Shown: piece by piece, positions 11,291 to 22,925 of the stretch
Layout of the letters: each line of letters opens with the position of its first letter
Numbering within the stretch: the first letter of the stretch is position 1
Translations under genes and position numbers: made by a program
Assembly (NCBI GenBank): GCA_023052935.1
Contig: CM041298.1
Location: 5,201,563 to 5,265,562, forward strand
Source of the DNA: Piezodorus guildinii
Lineage: Eukaryota > Arthropoda > Insecta > Hemiptera > Pentatomidae
DNA length: 64,000 nt
Direction of reading: 5' to 3'
Notes under the pieces: generated by a model
Seen by the model: only the letters and a program-made list of their open reading frames with translations
Told to the model about the DNA's origin: nothing
Databases searched by the model: none

Positions 11291-11409
11291 CGTTTAGCTT
11301 AATTGCATTTCCATTTTTATTTATTTGCAAACTCATTCCTCAATCCTGATAGTACAAGAGCTAGGAAGAAAGGAAGCGAAAAATAATTAAAATATGTATG
11401 TTTCTTTTT

Positions 11410-11520
11410 GTTTTGGTGTATTATTTTCAATAATGAACCGAAAAAAAATAAAAAAAAACGTTTTTCTGCCGTCCGCGGCATATCTCCGAAACTACTGCAT
11501 CATTTTTTTTTAAATATTAC
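11410..11520 (+). repeat. 'CAATAATGAACC' repeat fragment
   Basis: Shares TTATTTTCAATAATGAACC and 'tgccgtccgcggcat' followed by 'ctccgaaactactg' with copies at 13,190-13,320, 17,385-17,585 and, inverted, 15,415-15,545. The 'ccgaaactactg' motif is common in insect Helitron-like repeats, but the family here is not identified. Confidence 0.5.
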
Positions 11521-11579
11521 ACAAAAATACTAGGCCACTCAACGATTATCCAAACACCTAAACATTAATATCAGCTTGT

Positions 11580-11861
11580 CATTTTTAAGCTGTCGCATGA
11601 TGGTTATCATAATACCCTCCTATGCCCAAGGTCCAAGGTTTAAACCCGCAGGTGGCCCTAGGAATTTTTAATGGGAGTAAAGTTCTTAGTTATGCCGTCC
11701 TTCGGAGGGGACGTTAAAAGGTGGTCTCGAGCTTGTGCGATGTCAGGTACTCGTTAAAGATCCCTATCCTAATTAAACCTGGATAGGCAAAATTTAGGAC
11801 TCCCACTGCAGCACCGTCCGATTAGCCACAGCAGCACAAAGGGACGTTAAATAGATAAACA
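11580..11861 (+). repeat. tRNA-derived SINE, uninterrupted copy
   Basis: The B-box-like 'aaggtttaaacccgc' lies at about 11,635, with a decayed A-box region upstream. The body contains TTCGGAGGGGACGTTAAAAG and a tail ending GGGACGTTAAATAGATAAAC. It is the same family as the split copy at 370-2,570 and acts as its empty-site reference. It is not a functional tRNA gene because the acceptor and anticodon arms do not fold. Confidence 0.7.
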
Positions 11862-12129
11862 TCAGTTATTTTTTAAGATAAAGAATAAAATTCATTAGTG
11901 TTTTTTAACCAAAAGATTTTCGAGATCAAGACAATGTGATGAACAAAGTGAAAAAACTAAATAAATAAAAAAAATCATCTTATATGTTCAAGCCACAGCC
12001 TATTAGGGATGTGATTCTCTGATAACTCGGTTATTATTGATGATAGAAAAAAAAAATGTAAGGTGTTCTGGAATCAGGAAACTTTTTTGAATTATTTAAA
12101 TGAAAATCTAAAGAAAAGAAAGGGAAATA

Positions 12130-13049
12130 TGAGTTGCGTCACATGAAATGTCCGTTTTCAAGGTAAAGGATTTTTATTAAAAATACGATATGAAAACAAG
12201 ATAATTTTATTCCAAGTATTTACCTTCTTTTGCTACACATTTTTCCCAACGTGATACCAACTTTTTTAAACCCGAACTGAAAAACTCTGAGCTTTGAAGT
12301 GAAACAAATGCACTTTTCACTTGATCATCATTTTCAAAAAGTTTTCCATTGACGAAGTTTCAATGGAAAACATTGAAAAACATGGAAAACATTCCTGAAC
12401 AGGTGGTAATCTGTTGCAGACAAGTCGGGAGAATATGGTGGGGGCGGAAGAACTTCGTAGCCCAGTTCTTTCAATATTTTGAAACATGGGGTCTTGCTGC
12501 CGCTCAGTGAGATCATGAGGTGCCCATGTATCGAGATTTTTTACTTTCCCAATACACTTTAAATGTCTGGAAACGGTAGATGCACTTGCATTCAGTTGTG
12601 CTGAAAGTCATTTAACTGTTTGGTAGGGGTTTCCTTCTACTGTATGTTTGAGGACATCGTTGTCTATTACGGACGGAGGTCTTCCTCGGGGCAAGTTTTC
12701 CAAGTCGGTATCCCCAGCTGAAACTTAGCAAACCAACGGCGAATGGTCCGTTCATTAACACCCCCTTTCCCAAACGTCTTGCGAATATTCAGCCTCAGCC
12801 GACGAATGGCCGTGTTTAAACTCGTACATAAATATTACTCGAAAATCTCGTGTTTCCATGTTCATATTTGGAGGTATACTAAAAAGTGGGTAATTGATTG
12901 GGAAGCTAATGTTTATAATACAAAGGTAGAGTATTAGTAACTTTTTACTTTGAATATGTAAACATTCGGAAGAAAACAACAGAGACCTGCAAAATCCTTT
13001 ATGTATTTCAGAAACTATAAAAACGGACATTTCATGTGAAACAACCCAA
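12130..13049 (-). mobile_element. mariner element, decayed
   Basis: The terminal inverted repeats are GAGTTGCGTCACATGAAATG at the left and CATTTCATGTGAAACAACCC at the right, flanked by TA at 12,128-12,129 and 13,050-13,051. At 920 bp it is shorter than the usual roughly 1.3 kb. Minus-strand remnants of a transposase are visible, including residues around RRWFAKF and the N-terminal 'TRDFRVIFMYEFKHG'. Frameshifts, stops and deletions abolish it, and a local duplication near 12,360-12,390 is private to this copy. It is the same family as 28,008-28,913. Confidence 0.85.
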
Positions 13050-13189
13050 TAGTAACGCAGCCCTGTATAAATGCTTTTTGTTTATTTTGAGGATGTATAG
13101 TCGACTGTAGAAACTATTATAGGTGGAATAATGAGGAGTCAGTCTTTTTTTCACAAAAGACTGACTCCTTAATATTTCCACCTATAATT

Positions 13190-13320
13190 TTTGGTTTATT
13201 ATTTTCAATAATGAACCTTTGTAATCTACCAAAAAAAACATTACCCCCCTTCAAAATTTTAAGGCTTACGATTCAAGATGCGTAAAACACGAATAACGAA
13301 AAAAAATCCGTAAATAGATT
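13190..13320 (+). repeat. 'CAATAATGAACC' repeat fragment
   Basis: Contains GGTTTATTATTTTCAATAAT followed by GAACC, then CTTCAAAATTTTAAGGCTTA and a run ending AAAAAATCCG. It matches 17,385-17,520 over its length. Confidence 0.55.
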
Positions 13321-13715
13321 AATAAAAACGAAAAAAATTAATAAATAGATATATACATATATAAAATTGCTATTTTATAGAGAACGGAAAACGGAAAAAA
13401 AAAATTCATTGAAACTGATTTAGATCTAGTAGAGATACAGGGTTTTGGAACTAGCAGTAGTGATTGGCTATTTGCCTTTAAATTATTTATAGCTTTTCAT
13501 ATTAGTTAATAGCCAATATTCAGCTGCATAAACAGTTATACCCCAATATTGTTATTTGGGAATAGTAAACCATTGTGTGATAATTTCCAGCGTTTTGTTT
13601 TTACATTACCTTATTTCATTGTTCTAAACAGTAACTATCTTGGTGTTGTTGTTATAACAAGACATAAGTTTAAACAAGAAGAAAAAATTAAGTATTTAGG
13701 TTGAGTGATAACTGG
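13321..13715. other. Unassigned AT-rich sequence
   Basis: No gene or known repeat seen. Confidence 0.5.
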
Positions 13716-13761
13716 AAAAAATCTGGTGCGGTGGGACAGCTCACGACTTTCACTTACCTCA

Positions 13762-13826
<65 letters not shown>
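13716..13826 (+). mobile_element. PER end fragment joined to a (TA)n tract
   Basis: AAATCTGGTGCGG and CACGACTTTCACTTACCTC mark the non-palindromic PER end at 13,716-13,762. It is cut off by a (TA)n microsatellite at 13,763-13,826. The YIYIYI reading frames on both strands are microsatellite artefacts. Confidence 0.65.
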
Positions 13827-13828
<2 letters not shown>

Positions 13829-13967
13829 CCATAATACAAAGTGAAAGTATGATTAATTTAGAATGTCTTTCCGATATGGCACAAATTATCATTAATTAGG
13901 AACCATAACACCATACACTTATAATCACCTAGTTACGAATTTCTAGATCATATAGTGAGGATCGCCT

Positions 13968-14005
13968 TTGGTGTAGTGGCTAGCATAAATGTAATAAAAA
14001 GGGTT
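13968..14005 (+). repeat. SINE head fragment
   Basis: CCTTTGGTGTAGTGGCTAGC matches the A-box region of the SINE at 62,942. It is truncated soon after. Confidence 0.45.
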
Positions 14006-14064
14006 AGTTAAGTAAGGTTCTTTTACGCAAGAATTTCAAACGAGATTCATTCGAAAAATTCATT

Positions 14065-14265
14065 TTCGACATTTATTGTATAGCGACGATGCCTTCGTCC
14101 GTAAGTGGTTTGCTCGGTTCAGGACCGGACACTTTGACTTGGAAGACGCAAAGCGCTCGGGTCGTCCTTCAACTGTTGATGATAACTGAATTCAAGTATT
14201 GCTCACAGACTACCCTCAGTCTACGACACGGCATATCGCACAATATTACGATTAAAAATATTAAC
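14065..14265 (+). pseudogene. mariner transposase fragment
   Basis: In the frame of base 14,072 the translation reads SDDAFVRKWFARFRTGHFDL then EDAKRSGRPSTVDDN, ending at a stop near 14,190; the remaining homology (residues like PQSTTRHIAQ) lies just after. This is the end of the DNA-binding domain of a mariner transposase, where WF.RF.SG.FDLED..RSGRPS is characteristic. No catalytic DD34D region is present. It is a different lineage from the 12.1-kb element. Confidence 0.8.
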
Positions 14266-14487
14266 AAGAATATGAAGTTTTTATTGAGACAACCAGTAAA
14301 AAACGCAAATTATTACACAATTATTTCCAAATAAATATATTAGGGTATACCTGTTTATATAGCTGTTGATAGGAAATTAACTAAAATAAAAAGCAATAAA
14401 TAATTCCAAGGAAAATCACCTATCACCGCTGCTAATTTCAAAACCCTACATCTCTACCAGTTCAGAACCGATTTCAGTGATTCTTTT

Positions 14488-15366
14488 TACTTTCACTTAC
14501 TATATATAGTAAGGGAAAGTATTGCGATCGTGAAAATTTCAACGGAAATACACATTGTAGTGAGTCTAAATAACCAAGTCCCGCAAAAAGGTCTGTTTTT
14601 GTGTGTATGGTAACTCCCGGACGGAAACGGTAAGTCCTATGAAACTAAAATTTCATATTTAAGACAAATATACGCCCGAGACGTTAAAAAAAAACCTTTT
14701 TCATCAAAATGAGCTTACCAGAAGAGCCACACCATACATTTTGCACCTTTTTTCGATTTTCTCAAAAACGGTTCCGACGATTTTTATTAAGCTCGCTATA
14801 TCGATGTAAAAAATAATGGGCTTTAATATCATGTGGGTTTCATTCTGATTAAAATGGTCTGACAGGGCTTAAATGCCGATATTTTAAATTTTCTTCCTCT
14901 AAAGTACCTTTAATTTTGTTGATTCAATAAAAATAACTATATTATCTTGTTAACGCTGATGAAAAACAGGTAAATATATAAATTGAATGAGTTCGATTCC
15001 TAACTAAAGGAGAAAACAGAAAAAATAATTTTTTAACGTTTTTTTTTTTGTTTTTGAACATAAGATCAGTAATATACATGTATTATATACCGTTGGAAAG
15101 CTAAAGATTTTAAAAACAATATTATCTTATACTCAAGCTTTTTAAAGTTAATATAGAGTGATGAAAAGAAGATAAAACTAACTGATTATTTTAAATAATA
15201 ATATAATAGATTTTTTAAGAAAACACGTGTTTCTATATAAATTAAATTAAATTAATTCTTTAATAGTTTCACGTATTTTTATCCCTAACTGTATTTGAAA
15301 ATTCTTTCATTGATTTAAAAAATGGAGGTAAGTGAAAGTCGTGTGTGTGCCCGCATCAGATTTTTT
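14488..15366 (-). mobile_element. PER repeat, complete copy
   Basis: Starts TACTTTCACTTACTATATA followed by TAGTAAGGGAAAGTA and ends 'gaggtaagtgaaagtc' then CCCGCATCAGATTTTTT. The TG-rich microsatellite is short here ('gtctgtttttgtgtgtatgg'). There is no coding potential. Confidence 0.85.
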
Positions 15367-15414
15367 CATTGTGTAGAAAATTTAATTATCCATGAAATAT
15401 TTGTTTTCATTAAT

Positions 15415-15545
15415 TTATAAATGAGGATAAACGGATTTTTTCCGTTTGTTGTTTGGGTTCTACGCATCTTGAAACGTAAGCCGTCAATTTTTTAGGGGGG
15501 ATAATTTTTTTTTTTTTTTTGGTTGATTAGAAAGGTTCGTTATAT
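15415..15545 (-). repeat. 'CAATAATGAACC' repeat fragment, inverted
   Basis: The reverse complement of 'cggattttttccgttt', 'gttctacgcatcttgaaacg' and 'taagccgtcaattttt' matches the 17,460-17,520 segment ('gcttacgtttcaaggtgcg', 'tagaacccgaataac'). Confidence 0.5.
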
Positions 15546-16017
15546 GGGTATAGCCAATATGAGTAAGCTAATCTGTATTTTTGATTTCAGAATGTGCTCA
15601 TCTCAACCCAAAAGCAAATCAATATCAACAAATAACAGTTCTTCATGAGTTACGAGATTATTAAGAAAAGTGACCATTTTTTTAAGAGAGTTTCTTTTGA
15701 AGAACTCTCTCCTATCAGAATAATATTCTATACCCGTGAGATATTTTTTTCATTATTACGTTTTTCCCTACAAGTCGCCTTTATTGATGCACTCGATGCT
15801 CTACGGAATATTTTCTCCTCGTTGGAATTGTTTTCCATATCATTTCAATAATTTTCTTAATTTTAAGGAAGTGGTTTCTTACTGTGTTTCCAACGCTGTT
15901 GTCCTCTCACCTATATCCACATCCAATTGAATCACCGCTGGATCTAGAAGTACATTTTTTTGGGGAGGTTTTCTTTAGGAGGGGGAGACGTACTTGTCAA
16001 CTTCAAGCCAATAATAA
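15546..16017. other. Unassigned sequence
   Basis: A less AT-biased patch at about 15,600-15,990 carries two short overlapping frames of 60-70 codons. Neither resembles a known domain, and I do not call a gene. Confidence 0.4.
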
Positions 16018-17335
16018 TGAAATGAAATGTAATTTTATTCTGGGACGAGTAGTCCCCTAAGAATAACAAGAAAAGTGCAATAAACATGATAATTGTCTGG
16101 TCGTTTAAGACTTCAGTTTAACAATAAAAGATGGATTTTGTGTCAATGAATAGTTATCATCTATAGATTTTAAATATTACATATGTTGGGAAGATTGATA
16201 CTTTAGGAGATGGAGAAATAGTTGGGGTTTGAAAGTGGACAATGATAAGGCTTTACGAATGGATATAGGCAAGCAATTCCAAAATAGGGTAGCACGAATA
16301 ACAAAGGATTTTTTGAAGGAGACGGATCTGTGTGAAGGTATATACAAATTCATGGGTTGGGATCTAATGTTCATTGAATGGACAGAGGAACAAGTGGTAA
16401 GCATATCAAGAACATGAGGAGGTTTTTTTGTTATGAAAAAATCGGAAGAGACAGACACCAAGGAGGTACTGCCTACGGAAAGAGGAATAGAGCCAATTCA
16501 ACTCTGTATACCTTCTAGAGACATGGGAGCGTCTGGGGATTCCACATGTGAATCTGATGAAACAATTCATAAGTCTTTTAAGTCTCATATCGAATCTCTC
16601 CGACAGCCCGCCATATACGAGGCAACCGTAGTCAAACTAGGTGAATATGAGTGAAGAGACGAGTAGCATACGGGTTTTAGGCGGGATAGAATCACGAAAT
16701 CTTAGAAATTGTTTTAGGATAGCTAAGGATTTTCGGGTATTTGAGAAATATGATTACTCCAAGATAGGTTCTGATCAATAATGACTCCAAAGTTTCTTAC
16801 TGAGGTGTGGAAGTGGATAGGTATGCTATTGAGGTAAAGGAGTGGATAATATGGAAGAGAATTTACAAGGTTCTTGGAACCGATGAGAATTGCTTTGGTT
16901 TTTCCTGCATTCAACTTCAAATCATTTCTCTTAGCCCATGCATTAATGTTGTCAATATCTTGTAGTAGTTTTTGGATTGCCATTAGCATTTCGGAAGGAT
17001 GGAAAGAAAGATAGATTTGCAGATCATCTGCATATAGGTGGTATTGTGAGTGGCGGATGCGGTCAGGGAGATCATTAATATAGATGGAAAAAAGAGTTGG
17101 TGAGAGTGAGGATCCCTGAGGAACACCACGTGTTACGGCAATGGAGGAGGAAGGAGGTTCATTTGGCATGATGACAGTTTGAGATTGATAGGATAAAAAA
17201 GAAATAAACCATTTCAGAACGCTGTTTGATATTTGAATGTTTTGGAGTTTGGAAAGAAGGATGTTATGATTAACTGAATCAAATGCTTTTGAGAAAACGA
17301 AGAGGGTCAAAATAGTGATTTTTTGTTGGGCTATT
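16018..17335 (-). pseudogene. CR1/L2-like LINE reverse transcriptase, decayed
   Basis: On the minus strand one open stretch (about 17,335 down to 16,730) carries reverse-transcriptase motifs: FSKAFDSVNHNILLSKLQ, then RGVPQGSSLSPTLFSIYIND, then the catalytic LYADDLQIY, then LKLNAGKTKAILIGS. Downstream, in shifted frames, lie the C-terminal segments CFIRFTCGIPRRSHVSRRY and ATLFWNCLPISIRKALSLST. There is no RNase H. The element is 5'-truncated within the palm and joined to a 'CAATAATGAACC' repeat at about 17,340. Its 3' UTR ends near 16,018 in ATTTCATTTCATT on the minus strand, a short-repeat tail as in CR1/L2-type elements. Frameshifts make it inactive. A relative is at 25,030-25,560. Confidence 0.85.
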
Positions 17336-17584
17336 GAGGATTGTAGATATAATGATGGGATGTAAAATAACTTTGTTTCGATTTGGTTTATTATTTTCAA
17401 TAATGAACCTAATAATCGTCCCAAAAAAAAAAAAAATAGTAAAATCAAATAATTACCCCACTTCAAAATTTGATGGCTTACGTTTCAAGGTGCGTAGAAC
17501 CCGAATAACAAAAAAAAATCCGTTTGTCCGCCGTCCGCGCCATTTCTCCGAAACTACTGGACCAATTTTTTTAAGATTCGCCAT
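17336..17584 (+). repeat. 'CAATAATGAACC' repeat copy
   Basis: The longest copy of this family in the window. TTATTTTCAATAATGAACC is at about 17,390, 'ggcttacgtttcaaggtgcg' at about 17,471, and 'ccgccgtccgcgccatttct' followed by 'ccgaaactactgg' ends near 17,560. It directly abuts a PER end. Confidence 0.55.
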
Positions 17585-18448
17585 AAAAAAAATCTGGTGC
17601 GGGCAACACACGACTTTCACTTCCATAAATTTGAAAAATCAATGAAAGAATTTTCAAATAGAGTTAGAGTTAAAAATACGTGAAACTATTAAAGAATTAA
17701 ATAAATTGTTTTATTAAAAAATCTATTATATTATTATCCAAAATAATCAGTTAGTTTTATCTTATTTTCATCACTCTCTATTAACTTTTAAAAGCTTGAG
17801 TATAAGATAATATTTTTTCTAAAATCTTTAGCTTTCCAACGGTATATCATACATGTATATTACTGCTCTTATGTTCAAAAACAAAAAAAAACGTTAACAA
17901 ATTATTTTTTCTGTTTTCTCCTTTAGTTGGGTATCCAATTTATATATTTACCTGTTTTTCATCATCGTTAACAAGATAATATAGTTATTTTTACAGAATC
18001 TACAAAATTAAAGGTACTTTACAGTATGAAAATTTAAAATATCGGCATTTAAGCCCTGTCAGACCATTTTTATCATAATGAAACCAACACGATGATAAAG
18101 CCCATTAAATATTTCATCGATATAGCGGGTTTAATCAAAATCGTCGGAACCGTTTTTGAGAAAATCGAAAAAAGGTGCAAAATGCATGCTCATCTGGTAA
18201 GCTCATTTTGATGAAAAAGGGTTTGTAACGTCTCGGGCGTATATTTGTCTTAAATATGAAATTTCAGTTTCATAGGACTTACCGTTTCCGCCCGGGAGTT
18301 ACCACACACACACACACACACACAGACCTTTTTGCGGGACTTGGTTATTTGGACTCAGGGGACCCTAAAATGTGTATTTCCGTTAAAAACTGGAATTCGA
18401 AAATTTTCACGATCGCAATACTTTCCCCTCGTATAGTAAGTGAAAGTA
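17585..18448 (+). mobile_element. PER repeat, complete copy with CA microsatellite
   Basis: Runs from AATCTGGTGCGGGCAACAC to TATAGTAAGTGAAAGTA. A (CA)n tract at 18,301-18,323 sits between 'ccgcccgggagttac' and 'cctttttgcgggacttgg', the position where every younger copy has its CA/TG microsatellite. Confidence 0.88.
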
Positions 18449-18514
18449 AAAATTCTTAAAATGATTTTAACATCGGAGTTAAGTGGAAGTCGTGTGTTGC
18501 GCGCACCAGATTTT
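18449..18514 (-). mobile_element. PER end fragment
   Basis: Contains GGAGTTAAGTGGAAGTCGTG then TTGCGCGCACCAGATTTT, the non-palindromic PER end in opposite orientation, butted against the palindromic end of the copy before it. Confidence 0.65.
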
Positions 18515-18707
18515 GTAATATTAATTTAGCCATTTGATACTTTTAAATGTAAGGTTATCCATGAAAATTTTTATTTGTATTATCTCACGATTCTTTGTTT
18601 CTGCAATAAACTTTAAATCGGTCAAAAAATCCATTTTAAAAAACATAAATACCATTAAACATACTTTTCAAACTGCACTCAAGTGAAGCAGGGTATATGC
18701 TCACTAA

Positions 18708-18708
<1 letters not shown>

Positions 18709-18790
<82 letters not shown>

Positions 18791-18792
18791 AA
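18709..18792. repeat. (TA)n microsatellite
   Basis: Uninterrupted TA dinucleotides apart from two small breaks, immediately before the candidate Helitron start. Confidence 0.9.
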
Positions 18793-20180
18793 ATCTCGTG
18801 TCACAATGTTTGTTCGCGATAAACTCTGAAATTACTGAACCGACTTTGATCAAACTTCGTAAGTATCTGTTATTTGGTCCAACTTAAATGATAGGATAGT
18901 TTTTATTACTATTCTAAATGGTTGAAAAATATATTTTTCTAAAACGTAAAACAAAATTTGTTTAACTGTGGCAACACTGGTTAAATATGGTAACCTTCCT
19001 ATATCTTCACATATGTGATTATTAATTGAAATATAAGTGTGTGTTGATTGTTTCTATGCGTTATTATTTATAACATATACATTTACATTATGGTTTCCAG
19101 TTTTAATAAAATAAATATTACTATACGTTTCCAGAAAAATTATTAGTAATTAGCAAAAGAGTTATGATGATATATAACTATTATGTTTAAAAGATAAAAG
19201 GATGTTATTGAATAATTTGGATGTGACTACTTGGTACTGGTATGTAATTGTAACATTGAGTAAATAAAATTGATATCTGACATGAAATAATAATCTTTTA
19301 TTTATCATAAACAGAGTAGTCCATTGCTATTCACCTGTATTTCTTTTATATAACCTCATTCAACATAGTCACTATCAACATCTTTCATAATTTTTAGCAA
19401 TTTTAATTTCATTTATTTTATGTATCAAATTGGATTCCACAAACCGCAAACAAAGATAATGAAGTGTAGCTTTTGTTCTATTTTTTCAATGTGTCTCGAT
19501 ATTAGAAACAAGATATTTATAGTTATATTAGATTAATTATAGTAATAGGTTAAGTTGTTTTTCAATCACTTTCCTCAACCAACCTAATTCTAACTTTAGT
19601 CCAATAAGTTGCCATTTTATTCTGTTAAATATATAATAGCGATCCAATATAAGTAGGCATACCCAAAATTACTCGATATATTTTAGCTGTAACGTAATCG
19701 TGGTATATAGTCACGTTTGCAACATAAATGTGATTGATATACATTGATCCAACGAGTGGGAATATTTTTACTTAAAAAAAACTTTGATAAATTATAGTTT
19801 CCATTTATAATTATTCTATGCGTTCTTATTTATAAAATATACATTCTCATTATAGTTTCCAGTTCTTTGATAAATGTAATTGTTACAAATATAATATTTA
19901 TATTTCTTGAAAATGTATACTTCTTATAATAATGGAGTAGTTGTTGACCGTTTTGACTATATGGTAAAGAAGTTTGTTGAGGGTGCAGCCACCAAGAAAA
20001 TACAACAGTAAGAAAAACGTAAAATAAGTGTGTTTTGTTGGTAGTTCCTTTGTTACCACATCACCAAACAACAGCTCCATCATATGCGTTTTATAGTCAC
20101 TACTCATAAACGCATTTCTGCAAATTTAAATAAAGACAAATTAAAATATTCGCGAGCAAAGCCACGGGTTAAAACTATTA
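18793..20180 (+). mobile_element. Candidate non-autonomous Helitron
   Basis: The left end reads TCTCGTGTCACAATGTTTGT, then TCGCGATAAACTCTGAAATT, then ACTGAACCGACTTTGATC, a pattern common at the 5' ends of insect Helitron-like repeats (TC start). The right end contains GCGAGCAAAGCCACGGGTTA followed by AAACTATT. A canonical CTRR terminus is not exact, so the right boundary is uncertain. There is no coding sequence of its own; the short minus-strand frame at 19,898-20,107 matches nothing I know. Confidence 0.45.
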
Positions 20181-20805
20181 ATCATATAAATGGTAATGAT
20201 ATAATCAGTTAGCAATAGCGATAATATTATTATGGTAAATAGTTATGTATGATATTATCATGATCCGACGTGTACAATCCCACCTTCCCTGATATCGACT
20301 GTTCCACTAATCGAAGAATCTCAAAGTGTTGCTAATTAACCTCAAAGAGCTGCATTAAACTAAGATGGCCACTAATTCCGAGGACCTCGTTCACCTGTTC
20401 AAGGTGACCTCGATGTATATTGTTCTTCACGCATCGCTAACTTCATCCTTCTATCGAGTCTCTTTCAACGGATATCGGATATCTAATTTTATCTTTGAAG
20501 AGGAAGATCGAATTCGCATAACCAAAAGATATTGGTCGTATTTCTCCTGAAAATATATGAAGGAATAAAAAAAAACCTTTATTGCGGGGCAAGATCCTTT
20601 TGCAATAACATTAACGAAAAAGCAAAATAAAAATATCATTGGCCAAAGAAAAGAGAAAAAAAAACCCTTAAAGCACTAATGATTCCAAAAGGTATTACAT
20701 CCACTCCAGAAAATTTTAAAGGTATCACAAAAATCTATCATTACTATATTATAAACCAACTTATTTGATTCTATTCGCATTAGAATCTAGCATTTTTTTT
20801 TTTTT
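20181..20805. other. Unassigned sequence
   Basis: Includes a less AT-biased patch at about 20,265-20,470 with a 61-codon frame starting MATNSEDLVHLFKV. No family is recognised and there is no supporting splice or promoter context. An A-rich stretch follows. Confidence 0.4.
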
Positions 20806-21360
20806 TACTTTCACTTACTACATATAGTAAGGGAAAGTATTGCGATCGTGAAAATTTTCGAATTCCAGTTTTCAACGAAAATACACGTTTTAGGGTCCCC
20901 CGAGTCCAAATAACCAAGGCCCGCAAAAAGGTTTGTGTGTGTGTCTATCTGTGTGTTGAAATTTCATATTTAAGAAAACTATACGCCCAAGATGTTACAA
21001 AAACTTTTTCATCGAAATCGACTAACCAGAAAAGCCACTTCATACCATGCATATTGTACCTTTTTATGATTTTCTCAAAAACGTTTCCGACGATTTTGAT
21101 TAAACTCGCTATTTCGATGCAAAGTTAAATGGGATTTAATGTCATGTAGGTTTTATTCTGATTAAAATAGTCTGATAAGGCTTAAATGCCGATATTTTAA
21201 ATTTTCTTCTTCTAAAGTACCTTCAATTTTGTATATACTATAAAAATAACCATATCATCTTATTACCATTGATAAAAAATAGGTAAATAAATAATTTGAA
21301 CGAATCTGATATACAACTAAGGGAGAAAAATGAAAATATTTTTTAAATGCAATTGTTTCC
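20806..21360 (-). mobile_element. PER repeat, truncated copy
   Basis: Begins at the palindromic end (TACTTTCACTTACTACATAT then AGTAAGGGAAAGTA) and is lost after about 555 bp. About 50 bp of unrelated sequence (21,361-21,410) then separates it from the next PER fragment. Confidence 0.8.
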
Positions 21361-21410
21361 CCCATGGCCATTGGATGGCGTTGTCATCGCCGTACGCTCT
21401 AGTGGTTTTG

Positions 21411-21658
21411 TTCTAGTTGAAATAGTCTGACAGGGCTTAAATGCCGATATTTCAAAATTTTTTCATCTAAAGTACCTTTAATTTAGTAGTTTTTATGAAA
21501 TTCACCATTTCATCTGATTATAAAAATAATTATAAAAAACAGGTAAATATATAAGTTGATCGAATTCGACAACCAACTAAAGGAGATAACTGCAAAAATA
21601 TTTGTTTGATGATTTTTTTTTTTTTTTTTTAACTTAAGAACAGTATCGATGTGATGTA

Positions 21659-21713
<55 letters not shown>

Positions 21714-22058
21714 TTAGGTATGAGTGATTTCTTGACTTTATTGTATTGATTCATTATTGTGTATATATTTTATTGTAATTTTATGCCGTGTAAATATTGT
21801 ATGAATGTAGTATGTATGATATCTTTTACCACTACTATTGATTGTAGTTTTACTCAATAAAAAATTGTTGTTGAAAAGTAACTTAAGAACAGTAATATAG
21901 ATGTATAATATACCGTTGGAAAACTAAATATTTTAGAAAAAAATATTATCTTATTCATACTATTGTAAAATTGAACGGAGAGTGATGGGAAGCCGATAAA
22001 ACAAACTGATTGTCGTAGATAATAATATAATAGATTATTTAACAAAACACATGTTTTT
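21411..22058 (-). mobile_element. PER fragment interrupted by a small retroposon
   Basis: PER sequence at 21,411-21,645 continues at 21,879-22,058. It is cut short at 'acacatgttttt', where the next complete copy begins. The retroposon at 21,646-21,878 lies inside it. Confidence 0.75.
21646..21878 (+). mobile_element. Small retroposon with 16-bp target duplication
   Basis: A 233-bp insert is flanked by two copies of TAACTTAAGAACAGTA (21,630-21,645 and 21,879-21,894). It contains a (TG)n microsatellite at 21,661-21,706, a body without coding potential, and a 3' end with CAATAAA (poly(A) signal) followed by AATTGTTGTTGAAAAG. The tail and long duplication point to LINE-driven insertion of a LINE 3' end, a SINE or a transcript. 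I cannot tell which. Confidence 0.7.
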
Positions 22059-22925
22059 TACTTTCACTTACTATATATAGTAAGGGGAAGTATTGCGATC
22101 GTGAAAATTTTCGAATTCCAGTTTTCAACGGAAATACACGTTCCCGTAAAAAGGCCTGTATGTGTGTGGTAACTCCCGGGCAGAAACGGTAAGTCCTTTG
22201 AAACTGAAATTTCATATTTAAGAAAACTATACGCCCGAGACGTGACAAAACTTTTTTCATCAAAATGAGCTTACCAGAAGAGGCACTTTATACTATGCAT
22301 TTTGCACCTTTTTTCGATTTTCTCGAAAACGGTTCCGACGATTTTGATTAAACTCGCTATATCGATGTAAAATTTAATAGGCTTTAATATCATGTAGGTT
22401 TTATTTGGATAAAAATGGTCTGACTGGGCTTCAATGCCGATATTTTAAATTTTCTTCCCCTAAAGTACCTTTAATTTTGTAGATTCAATAATAATAACTA
22501 GATTATCTTGTTAACGCTGATGAAAAACAGGTAAATATATAAATTGAATAAATTCGATACCCGAATAAAGGAGAAAACAGAGAAATATTTTTTTAATGCA
22601 ATTTTTCGTTTTTGAACATAAGAGCAGTAATATAAATGTATGATATACCGTTGGAAAGCTAAAGATTTTAGAAAAAATATTATCTCATACACAAGCTTTT
22701 AAAAGTTAATAGAGTGTGATGAAATGAACATAAAACTAACTGATTATTTTAGATAATAATATAATAGATTTTTTAATAAAACACATGTTTCTATATAAAT
22801 TTAATTTAATTAATTCCTTAATAGTTTCACGTATTTTTATCTTTAACTGTATTTGAAAATTCTTTCATTGATTTTTAAAATGGAGGTAAGTGAAAGTCGT
22901 GTGTTGCCCGCACCAGATTTTTTTT
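22059..22925 (-). mobile_element. PER repeat, complete copy
   Basis: TACTTTCACTTACTATATA to CCGCACCAGATTTTTTTT. The TG microsatellite is minimal here ('ctgtatgtgtgtgg'). Confidence 0.88.
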
